From Anodontia alba (taxonomy: Eukaryota; Mollusca; Bivalvia; Lucinida; Lucinidae), in NCBI GenBank assembly GCA_964016985.1, contig OZ024821.1, positions 17,161,211 to 17,225,210 on the forward strand: a DNA stretch of 64,000 nt, given 5' to 3'. The position numbers and the translations under genes were made by a program. Of this stretch, positions 54,983 to 64,000 are shown piece by piece. Each line of letters opens with the position of its first letter. Position 1 is the stretch's first letter. The notes beneath the pieces were generated by a model. The model ran no database searches, was not told the DNA's origin, and saw nothing but the letters and a program-made list of their open reading frames with translations.

Positions 54983-55221
54983 TTAAAGGCTCCATACTCC
55001 TCAAAATAGACGTTTTATTATCTAAGAACGGTTTAATAAATTGATATATCGTATGAATGCAATCATAAAATGTGACACTTGACAGCCTGTTAAATTTAGT
55101 TAGTCTCTCGTTCTTAAAATATAATGATTTTTTATTGTATCTCTGAATTAATGTTGCCAACATTAATTCAGCGATACCATAAAGTAATCGTTTCATTTTT
55201 GAGGAATATGGTGCCTTTAAA
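54983..55221. mobile_element. Family-7 palindromic MITE, right arm shortened
   Basis: TAAAGGCTCCATACTCCTCA to GAGGAATATGGTGCCTTTAA. The inner stem ATCTCTGAATTAATGTTGCC matches 18232-18592; about 120 bases of the right arm are deleted. Confidence 0.82.
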
Positions 55222-55469
55222 GATATATTCAATTAAGTTTTGGCAACAAAGTTGCCACCTTTTTTGCGAAAGGGCTGCCAAATCTGTTTGTCATCCGTTC
55301 GTAAAGTGGCTGTTCAACTGATTTTGTTTGTCTTTCCCTTTGATGTTTAGAACTTGATATGGATCTGATTTTATCAGTTCCTGAGTTCACTTATTTACTT
55401 TGATGGCTTAACTGCGATTTTAAATAACATTCTACATGTACATCGATTTAGTCATATCAAAACCGTACC

Positions 55470-55748
55470 CATCAACAACACATACCTATATAATTTTGAC
55501 CCCCTGAAACCCCAATTTTATATAGTAAAACTTGGGTTTACAGGTGTATACATTATTTTTGTTATTTCTGCTCAAAAAACATAGATTGTGGGTACTCGTT
55601 AGAACCGCCTCGACGAGGCGGTTCTAACGAGTACCCACAATCTATGTTTTGAACAGGAATATGAAAAATATCAGAATTTATTATCTGAAAAATTGCCATT
55701 TTTGGTGGTAAAATTTTCAGTGTATTTGAATAGGCGTGTTTTCGTAAG
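55470..55748 (-). mobile_element. Family-1 MITE, full length
   Basis: Starts CATCAACAACACATACC (changed end) and ends GTGTTTTCGTAAGG. The core is perfect with central base A. Confidence 0.9.
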
Positions 55749-56094
55749 GTAAATGCCACCGAAAGATCAGTTGTCAGTTTAATATTGTGCTGTGTAAGGC
55801 TCACAGAGGTTCATCACCCACTTTCAATCATCCACGAACATATGTGGTAGCTGTGATACGAAAGTAGAATCTTTACATGTAACCACCACTTTAGAAAAAA
55901 GATTGGTCATTGATCTCTTCATCATTACCATTTTAACGATATGGGCCTATACACGAATTGTTATCAACCACATTTGAGCCAGAACTCGAAAAAAGGGACC
56001 TTACCGTTTTCCGATTTGTGGTTGTTCATATGCGAAGTCTCCTATTGGAGATAGAGAATGCGTTTTTGACTGAAGCTTCCTCAAGGTCCCTACT

Positions 56095-56178
56095 ACATGT
56101 CTGCGAACAGCAAAGGCTCTGGCAAGCCTGTGCTTATGCGCAGGCTTGCCTGAGTCTTTGCTGGTCGCCAATGTGATA
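56095..56178. repeat. Hairpin GCAAGCCTGTGCTTATGCGCAGGCTTGC
   Basis: Stem GCGAACAGCAAAGGCTCTGG / inverse, tip CTGTGCTTATGCGCAGG. Same type as at 20035. Confidence 0.75.
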
Positions 56179-56481
56179 AGTGTCCTTTTCTTATGTGCTG
56201 GCTTATTGGTAGTTTAGACTAGACGCGTATGAGTCAGAACACCTGAAAAAGTACTTTCAAACTTGTCGCTCTGCGAAGATTCAGATCAGCCTGCACATTC
56301 GCACAGTCTGATCATTTTCTTTACTTGGACATCTTACTAAAGATTTTTCATGCGGACAACGAAGACTTTGATCAGACTACGCGGGTGCGGTACGCATATT
56401 TCAGAACTGTTTCTCACGCTGTGGCCCACATTCAAAGCCTTAACATATTTTCTTGAGCATGACATGTCCTTCTTTCTCAGT

Positions 56482-56508
56482 TTTTTTTTTTTTTTTTTTT
56501 TTTTTTTA
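56482..56508. repeat. Poly(T) tract
   Basis: About 27 T. Confidence 0.97.
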
Positions 56509-57154
56509 ACTTTTTTGTGACCACTAGAGCAGTGTACAACATACAATCGATCTTCAATGGTTCGAATATCTTTGGGACCATGTGTAACTACACAAGAGCT
56601 AAGATTGGTCTCATCAGCCATCTTAGAACACACAAATAATAACACATCACACAGTTGATTAGGATTGGTCATTGTCAGTAATGACAGACGAACAACAAAC
56701 TACACTGTCGCTATACTACCGAAATCGTATCTTCGTTGTGCAATAAGTAATTTAAACGTCAAAAAGATTGCTTTTGGAAACAACGAACACAATACCGATA
56801 AGAAAATTGAAGTCTCGGTTTTATTGAGACTCTTCATAAGCAGTAATGCACACTGCTTACGCAATCTAGCGTATACATGAGCAGAACTCCATTTTCAAAG
56901 ATTCCACAATGGGCCGAATGATCCAAAAGGAAATGAAATATAATCTGCACTATGGTAAAGTACGGGGAGACATTCTACCGCCGCCACACGGCACTAATAC
57001 CAGCTGCAGTGTATAAAATAAACGTCAAAAAGATTGCTTTTAAAATTTCATCATTTTATTTAATTGCGATAACCCGAAACGCCCGCAGCGTTTCAAAGAC
57101 AGACCTGAAAGTAACTGTATAATCTGCTACTACTGAACACTCTGAAGCACACTC

Positions 57155-57434
57155 CATTACGAAAACATGCCTATTCAAATATACTGAAATTTTTACCACC
57201 AAACAATGAAAAATTTCAGATAAAAAATTCTGATATTTTTCATATTTCTGCTCAAAACATATATTGTGGGTACTCGTTAGAACCGCCTCGACGAGGCGGT
57301 TCTAACGAGTACCCACAATATATGTTTTTGAGCAGAAATAAGAAAAATAAATGTATACCCCTGTAAACCCCAGTTTTACTATATAAAAGTGGGGTTAACG
57401 GGGGTCAAAATTATATAGGCATGTTTTCGTGATG
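57155..57434 (+). mobile_element. Family-1 MITE with paired outer-stem substitution
   Basis: Starts CATTACGAAAACATGCC and ends CATGTTTTCGTGATG. Both arms read ACATATATTGTGGG / CCCACAATATATGT where the family has ATAGATTG / CAATCTAT, so the same change is present symmetrically. Confidence 0.92.
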
Positions 57435-57600
57435 CTCTAGCATACTGAAAAGCATGATCAAACTCCGACTATTTATATGTTTTCGGAGCATTTCTAACAT
57501 TTGTCCACCCACGTTTGTTTGTACAAAACGTCCGTCATTCCTTATAATATTTAATATTTAATGTCCTGCCACTCACTAACGGTATTGCGCAATATTTCAG

Positions 57601-57738
57601 AACACCTGCAAAAACTACAAAACACCAAAAGAATGCTGCTGCTGTAAGCTGAGAGTCTACATAATTTATATGATCTGCAGAATATACTCAAAGCATTTGT
57701 TTTTCAAACGTTATATAATGGTTCTGTTTAAATCATAG
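57601..57738 (+). CDS. Possible cysteine-rich exon (candidate partner of 52766)
   Basis: After an acceptor-like AATATTTCAG the phase-0 frame reads NTCKNYKTPKECCCCKLRV and stops at 57736. A donor-like GTAAGC at 57644 would instead end the exon after 43 bases. The cysteine spacing and basic character would suit a small secreted peptide, and its phase matches the exon at 52766-52846. There is no independent evidence that the two are joined across 4.75 kb, and the polypyrimidine tract is weak. Confidence 0.25.
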   Translation, partial: NTCKNYKTPKECCCCKLRVYIIYMICRIYSKHLFFKRYIMVLFKS

Positions 57739-57768
57739 CTTTCAAAGTTTCATCCATTCATACGTTTA

Positions 57769-58047
57769 CATCACGAAAACACGCCTATATAATATTGACC
57801 CCCTTAAACCCCACTTTTATATAGTAAAATTGGGATTTACAGGGGTATACATTATTTTTCTTATTTCTGCTCAAAAACATAGATTGTGGGTACTCGTTAG
57901 AACCGCCTCACCGAGGCGGTTCTAACGAGTACCCACAACCTATGTTTTGAGCAGATATAAGAAAAATATCAGAGTTTTTTATCTGAAAATTTTCAGTTTT
58001 TGGACGTGAAATTTTCTATATACTTGAATAGGCCTGTTTTCGTAATG
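57769..58047 (-). mobile_element. Family-1 MITE, full length
   Basis: Starts CATCACGAAAACACGCC and ends CCTGTTTTCGTAATG. The core tip is CCTCACCGAGG. It lies 335 bases from the oppositely oriented copy at 57155. Confidence 0.92.
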
Positions 58048-58371
58048 ATATGCAATATTCTTTAGATTACTTATTATCAGTGCAGCAGACGTTAGGTCCA
58101 ATGAAATAGTGCATAATATACAGGGGTTTCTGATGTAATTACTTGTTTTAGCAGTTAGCAAATACCTTCAATTATAAACAATGGTTTTGTATAACAGTGG
58201 TTTTGAATGAGATCCAGTATAAACACTAATGTACATGTATATAAGGTGTCTTTTAGTACATTGTTGCATTCTCTAGTAGATTTTCAGTTACGACCTATCA
58301 ACATCGTTTTACTCATAGAAACAACTTGTGCGGATCCTAACTAAATTACATGCACACATGGAAATTACATG

Positions 58372-58669
58372 GGTGGTTCGAGCCACTAAGAGTTGATCAT
58401 AGCACCCGGTTAGGAGGCAAAGGCGAATGATTTAGGGATGACTTTTTTTATATTCTTTAAGATAATGGTAGCTCAGTGTAAGCATTAAATTTACCTCGAT
58501 GAGGCGATTCTAACGAGTACCTTCAACAAACGTGATCAAATAAGAAAACGTCCTACTGAAATATCCCTAAATGTTTGTTTCCTAGAGACTCCAAAACGAG
58601 TTCGAATCATCTACAGTAAACAAGCCATCGGTGTTCGAGTCACTGACGAGGCACTGAAGGTTTACTGTA
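58372..58669. mobile_element. Family-2 (pogo-ended) palindrome, diverged
   Basis: GGTTCGAGCCACTAAGAG at the left, CACTGAAGGTTTACTG followed by TA at the right. The centre keeps only the right core arm (CTCGATGAGGCGATTCTAAC). Confidence 0.65.
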
Positions 58670-58744
58670 CTAAGTTTCCCTCGGTCAAACTGTAACCATT
58701 TTCTGAAAGCCAATACAAAACCTGAATTTAAAGTCTGTGCGTGC

Positions 58745-59021
58745 CATTACGAAAACACGTCTATTCAAATATATTGAAAATTTCACCATTAAAATGAAAG
58801 TTTTCAGATGAAGATTCTGACAGTTTAAATATTTCTGCTCAAAACATAGAATGTTGGTACTCATTAGAACCGCCTCGCCGAGGCGGTTCTAACGAGTACC
58901 CACAATCTAGGTGTTCTTGCAGAAATAAGAGAAAATAATGTATACCCCTGTAAACCCCAGTTTTACTATATAAAAGTAGGGTTTAAGTGGGTCAACATTG
59001 TATAGGCATCTTTTAGTGATG
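58745..59021 (+). mobile_element. Family-1 MITE, full length
   Basis: Starts CATTACGAAAACACGTC and ends CATCTTTTAGTGATG. The core tip is CCTCGCCGAGG; outer stems are worn (AGAATGTTGGTACTC). Confidence 0.9.
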
Positions 59022-59036
59022 CACTGTCGATCTAAG

Positions 59037-59144
59037 CCCAGTAAGCATTCTATACAAATCTATATCGGGCCGTTATAGGCCCGTCAGGGTAGCTGACGGG
59101 CCGATAACGGCCCGATATAGATTTATATAGAATGCTAGCTGGGA
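59037..59144. mobile_element. 108 bp near-perfect hairpin with CCCAG ends, second copy
   Basis: Inverted relative of 30251-30358. Where the two copies differ, both arms of each copy usually agree (TATATCGGGCC/GGCCCGATATA here, TATAGCGGGCC/GGCCCGCTATA there). It begins 16 bases after a family-1 MITE. Confidence 0.85.
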
Positions 59145-59883
59145 GGTACCTGGACATAGAGTTTATAACGGCCGCGCCATCTATTGTCATTCCATGATGA
59201 ACTAGTATGATTTTTTTTCTAAATAACAAAGCTGTGGACGAAATCTGACAGCGCATACTGATTCATTAAACTCTTTGAAACTACATGTATGTGTATGTGG
59301 TCCGTTCACATATCTACTATGAAAAGTTTTCCTTCCGCCTTAGCAGCGCTATCAGGTATCGTATTTAGTTCCAAAAATATAGAACATATCGATCTGTCAC
59401 ATATTGTGCTAATATTCGTAAAAATACTTTAAGGGTGAAAGTTCAGGAATAGATATGCAACATGAGAAAACGTGCCTTCTAGCATGTGCGCCCAACGAAG
59501 ACTCAAATTAGCCTGCCCATCCGCGCCGTTTGATATGAGTCATCATTGTCCGCATGAAGAAACTTTGCATCCTTGGGTATCCAAAATGCGCCCAGTGAAG
59601 ATTCTGATCAGTGTAGTGAAGTAGCGCAGGCAAAATTCACATTTTTCAATATAAGTCACCTGGTTGTACCTCTTCTATGACTGTTATATTTGTTAACCAT
59701 ATTTGAACCCGTAACAAAACCGGGAACAATTTTACTACCCGCGGACATGAGTTATCACTTGAACCACAAATTCGGTAACTGTCTCGAAAGAAAACACTGC
59801 CTTATGTGCCTGTTTTTATAGCAAGTGGACAAATGCGAAGTCTGATGACGTCACTTGTATAATGTACCAAATTGGCTACTAAA

Positions 59884-60005
59884 CCCAGCGGGCACATGTC
59901 ATTTACAAGAAGTCGCATTAACGTCAATCAACGTTATTGCGAGGTTGTAGAAACGTCATGACATTATATCTATGTTAATGCGACGTTGTATAAACGTCAT
60001 TCGTT
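59884..60005. mobile_element. Phased ACGTYG palindrome, right end truncated
   Basis: Begins CCCAGCGGGCACATGTCA and keeps GTCGCATTAACGTCAA and its inverse. It lacks the closing GTGCCYGCTGGG. Confidence 0.75.
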
Positions 60006-60261
60006 TGTAAAGTAAAAAATGGATATGGCCAGGAAAAGCCACAAAGCAAAATCTTCGCAACGTACCGAACGGTACCGAACATACCCGAGACAAGCCACAA
60101 TCGCGGAACACAGCCCTCTCAAGTTACGAACGGTACCAAAAGAGAAGAGTAAGAGGTTTAGAGAGTATAACCTATACTAGAAACCATTTTCTTCGTCACG
60201 TTATGACGATACCGGCAACCCTCTTTATACAGACACTCGATACAACGACAAAATTCGTTAA

Positions 60262-60539
60262 CATCACGAAAACATGCCTATATAATTTTGACCCCCTTAA
60301 ACCCCACTTTTGTATAGTAAAACTGGGGTTTACAGGGGTATACATTATTTTTCTTATTTCTGCTCAAAGACATAGATTATGGGTACTCGTTAAAACCGCC
60401 TCATCGAGGCGGTTCTAACCAGTACCTACAATATATGTTTTGAGCAAAAATAAGAAAAATATCGGAGTTTTTCATCTGAAAATTTTCATTTTTTGGTGGT
60501 AAAATTCTCAATATATTTGATAGGCGTGTTTTCGTAATG
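60262..60539 (-). mobile_element. Family-1 MITE, full length
   Basis: Starts CATCACGAAAACATGCC and ends GTGTTTTCGTAATG. The core tip is CCTCATCGAGG. Confidence 0.9.
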
Positions 60540-61039
60540 AAATGATAATTTAACGGCATAAAACATTCGGTGACAATTATTCAGAAATTACACTACAGAG
60601 TAACAAATATTTTGGATATTTGTTAAAATCGCCTCAGCCAAATGCGTAAAATATATGTTCTATGAGGAATTAAGAATAAAACAGGTCCTATCTTACATAT
60701 CAGTCCCTTGCACTTAAGGCTTCTTTCTAACAGCAAATATCTTTTAACGGCAACATCTTTTAGAACAAATACTATCGTTGTAACGAGGGTCCACTGTAAA
60801 ATATATTATAAACATGTTATTATTTTTATTATTATTATTACAGTAATGTGATCTGGTGATTTGTATCACTTCAAGTTGATGTTCCAAGATGATAGTTACA
60901 CACGAGACGCATACGTAGAGTGTGGTTTGGAGATCTGGGCATGTCCACAAGACTAGAGCATAGGATCAGGATACTGTAGTAATACATTGTGTGTTTATTA
61001 CACATATATACTTACAGTATACACGTACATGTAAACTTC

Positions 61040-61404
61040 AATGACCCGAATACCGATGACCTTTTTCCGTGGCTGATTCAAACTCATTTTTTAGCCCTGG
61101 AAAATTCTTCCGATCGCTCAAGAAAACAAATATTTAAAGTCATGTTAGAGAATTTTCCATGTGTTATTATGGAAATGTATGTTGTGTTTACTCATTAGAA
61201 TCGCCTCGTAGAGGCGATTATAATGAGTACACTCAAAAATACCATTCTTTTACTCAACACACCCTATAGAATCCCTAAATCATCCCCATTTGCCTCCGGC
61301 CGGGCGCAGTGATTAACCCCCACTGGCTCGAAGTACCCGTGTCTAGAACAAAAATTTCCATGGTCCCAAAGATATTCGAGCCATTGAAAAAAAAAAAGAC
61401 TGTA
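61040..61404. mobile_element. Family-2 (pogo-ended) palindrome
   Basis: The centre TACTCATTAGAATCGCCTCG-TAGAGGCGATTATAATGAG is the shared core. The right side has CCATGGTCCCAAAGATATTC and GAGCCATTG, followed by a poly(A) run and ACTGTA. Confidence 0.75.
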
Positions 61405-61496
61405 TGCATTTTATTACACACCTAAAACATTAACTCTAGAATGCAATTAACAATAGCAGCAAATGAATCCTATTTTCGTTCTTTTACATGTATGTG

Positions 61497-61690
61497 GTCT
61501 TTGTTTCCAAGGGCAATCTTTATACATGTAGATTAAATTTGATTGTAGTGCACCTGAGCTGGTGTTAAGTGCTGTGCCCTTGTTAAAGTCTCCCCGCACT
61601 TCATCAAAGTGCAGTTTTCTTTGGGATTACTGAGCCCATTCTGGTTACTTGGGAAATCGAGTTCTGGTAAAGGTAGGGTGCGTACGCAAC
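61497..61690. repeat. Dispersed repeat (GTGTTAAGTGCTGTG type)
   Basis: Partner of 7903-8140 in the same orientation: CTTTGTTTCCAA, GGTGTTAAGTGCTGTG, GAGCCCATTCTGGTTACTTG. Confidence 0.6.
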
Positions 61691-61742
61691 CCTACAAACT
61701 ACAGTGCTGTCATATGAAGAGATTGTGAAAAACTTAACGATT

Positions 61743-62022
61743 CATTACGAATACACGCCTATTCAAATATATAGAAAATTTCACCTCCAAAAAAACGAAA
61801 ATTTTCAGATAAAAAACGCTGATATTTTTCATATTTCTGTTCAAAACATAGATTGTGGGTACTCGTTAGAACCGCCTTGACGAGGCGGTTCTAACGAGTA
61901 CCCACAATCTATGTTTTTGAGCAGAAATAAGAAAAATAATGTATACCCCTGTAAACCCCAGTTTTACTATATAAAAGTGGAGTTTAAAGGGGTCAAAATT
62001 ATTTAGCCATGTTTTCGTGATG
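61743..62022 (+). mobile_element. Family-1 MITE, full length
   Basis: Starts CATTACGAATACACGCC and ends CATGTTTTCGTGATG. The core tip is CCTTGACGAGG. Confidence 0.92.
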
Positions 62023-62207
62023 TGAAATCAGTGGCCTTGATAGATATCTACTTGTAACAGAATTAAGGCTTGTCGTTTCAATCAAATTGAATAAAATGCC
62101 AAGCAGTATTTGAAATATCGTCAGCTCGGCTGCTATTTAAATGCAATAGATTAAAGATTTAAAACAGTCTAGCACATATTCACGCCATTATAGATGCTAA
62201 GCGATTA

Positions 62208-62405
62208 ACCCTTAAAGTGCCAAGCAAAATTTGTTGCAGATGACATTAATATTTTTTTTTGTTTTAATTTTTAATAGAAAATAAGTCGACATTCCATGTG
62301 AATCGTCTGCATGGCAGACGATTCACATGAAATGTCAAGACTTATGAAAATAGAACAGATTATAAAGTGTCGTCTGCTGCTGTTGTAATTGTCGCTTTAA
62401 GGGTT
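62208..62405. mobile_element. TTAACCCTTAAAG palindrome
   Basis: Ends TTAACCCTTAAAGTG and CGCTTTAAGGGTTAA. The inner perfect stem is CATGTGAATCGTCTGC-ATGGCAGACGATTCACATG. Best-preserved member of the CGTCTGC repeat family seen at 5270, 17615, 36775 and 53345. Confidence 0.82.
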
Positions 62406-62742
62406 AATATTGAATTAGTATAGGAAATGGAACATTTTGATATTTTCCAATTCCTTTTTCAGTCTTCCTGAAAACATTGCCAATTGATTAATCATGCATA
62501 TTTCAAGCACTGTCATTTGATTAAACGGTTCCGATGCCGCCTGATATGCATGAAATAAGGCTTGTCATGCAATGAGGAGCTTTTCCGTATTCATCCTAAA
62601 TAGTCAGACAGAAACGCATGAGCACAACATGTAGATCGAGGTTTGTTTGTCCTATTTGGAACAGATTGATACGGGTCTGTGCTTGTTTTTCCTTCAGTAC
62701 TTGTTACACACCTTATATAATTTTGATTCAGGGTCGTACATG

Positions 62743-64000
62743 TACATCATACACATTAGGTGCTGTATACATCATACACATTAGATGTTGTATACATCAT
62801 ACAAATCAGATGTTGTATACATCATACACATTTGATGCTGTACACATCATACACATTAGATGCTGTACACATCATACACATTAGATGCTGTACACATCAT
62901 ACACATTTGATGCTGTACACATCATACACATTAGATGCTGTACACATCATACAAACAAGATGTTGTATACATCATACACATAAGATGCTGTACACATCAT
63001 ACACATTAGATGTTGTACACATCATACACATTTGATGCTGTACACATCATACACATTAGATGCTGGATCACATCATACACATTAGATGCTGTACACATCA
63101 TACACATTAGATGCTGTACACATCATACACATTAGATGCTGTACATATCATACACATTAGATGTTGTACACATCATACACATTAGATGCTGTACACATCA
63201 TACACATTAGATGCTTTACACATCATACACATTTGATGCTGTACACATCATACACATTAGATGCTGGATCACATCATACACATTAGATGCTGTACACATC
63301 ATACACATTAGATGCTGTACACATCATACACATTAGATGCTGTACATATCATACACATTAGATGTTGTACACATCATACACATTAGATGCTGTACATATC
63401 ATACACATTAGATGCTGTACACATCATACACATTTGATGCTGTACACATCATACACATTAGATGCTGTACACATCATACAAACCAGATGTTGTATACATC
63501 ATACACATTAGATGTTGTACACATCATACACATTAGATGCTGTACACATCATACACATTTGATGCTGTACACATCATACACATTAGATGCTGGATCACAT
63601 CATACACATTAGATGCTGTACACATCATGCACATTAGATGCTGTACACATTATACACATTAGATGCTGTACATGTTTATGTTTTTTTTTAAATTGTACAC
63701 CTTAGATGCTGTACACATCATACACATTAGATGCTGGATCACATCATACACATTAGATGCTGTACTCATCATACACATTAGATGCTGTACACATCATACA
63801 CATTAGATGCTGTATATATCATACACATTAGATGCTTTTCACATCATATACATTAGATGCTGTACACATCATACAAACCAGATGTTGTATACATCATACA
63901 GATTAGATGCTGTACATATCATACACATTAGATGCTGTACACATCATACACATTTGATGCTGTACACATCATACACATTAGATGCTGTACACATCATACA
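62743..64000. repeat. 25 bp minisatellite array, continues past the window
   Basis: About 50 units of CACATCATACACATTAGATG with variable TGCTGTA linkers. Variants (ATTTGATG, AAACCAGATGTTGTATA, and a 26-base CTGGATCACATC unit) recur in a fixed order, giving a higher-order period of about 201 bases. One short non-repeat interruption is at 63672-63700. Because 25 is not a multiple of 3, the long frames in it cycle through three readings and are not genes. Confidence 0.97.

Noticed and set aside
62618..63612. Three long tyrosine/histidine-rich frames in the right-hand array, and a superficial CRISPR-like look
   Set aside because: They are translations of a 25 bp minisatellite in rotating frames. 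There are no unique spacers between repeats, so it is not a CRISPR array.

Overview
This window looks like gene-poor, AT-rich nuclear DNA from an invertebrate animal. A marine or freshwater bivalve is my best inference; a heterodont such as a dreissenid is possible but not shown. The reasons are split exons with GT/AG junctions, long poly(A)/poly(T) and dinucleotide tracts, no operon or bacterial gene layout, and a very dense population of short palindromic DNA transposons of the kind common in molluscs (CCCAGC...ACGTTG palindromes, GGGCCCAGTTGTTCAAAG elements, TGACCTTGACCT satellite).

Coding content is small. Two exons of an SLC17-type (sialin/phosphate co-transporter) gene lie on the minus strand at 2305-2458 and 4810-5036, with the expected middle exons missing. 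A two-exon gene for a small secreted eight-cysteine protein lies on the plus strand at 28412-32559. The one large gene is an M13 (neprilysin/ECE-like) metallopeptidase ectodomain of 699 residues in a single open frame, minus strand, 37015-39114. A signal-peptide exon (52766-52846) and a possible cysteine-rich partner exon (57601) suggest another small secreted protein. A Tc1-like transposase has collapsed into a palindrome (15340-16386), and a broken non-LTR reverse transcriptase lies at 47111-48760.

Most of the rest is repeats. The dominant one (family 1) is a roughly 280 bp MITE, present about 25 times in both orientations, with ends CATYACGAAAACAYGCC and a long central palindrome. A second set of elements with pogo-like CAGT...ACTG ends (family 2) carries the same central palindrome. 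Others are the GGGCCC palindromes (two of four copies split by later insertions), a roughly 0.8 kb element in three copies with a CRE-containing promoter-like block and a small conserved ORF, 11-bp-phased ACGTYG palindromes, 108 bp near-perfect hairpins, a 690 bp mirror-type foldback (50141-50830), a 146 bp tandem satellite with nuclear-receptor half-sites (44.7-45.8 kb) and a 25 bp minisatellite running off the right edge (62.7-64.0 kb).

The most unusual structure is a roughly 4.2 kb insertion (about 24017-28224). Its blocks are arranged A-B-C-D on one side and, inverted, as D-A-B-C on the other, i.e. circularly permuted inverted arms. A related copy of the target repeat at 34.5 kb serves as an empty site. 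Several palindrome families also show paired, arm-symmetric substitutions within single copies, which suggests that the two arms of each copy are homogenised against each other.
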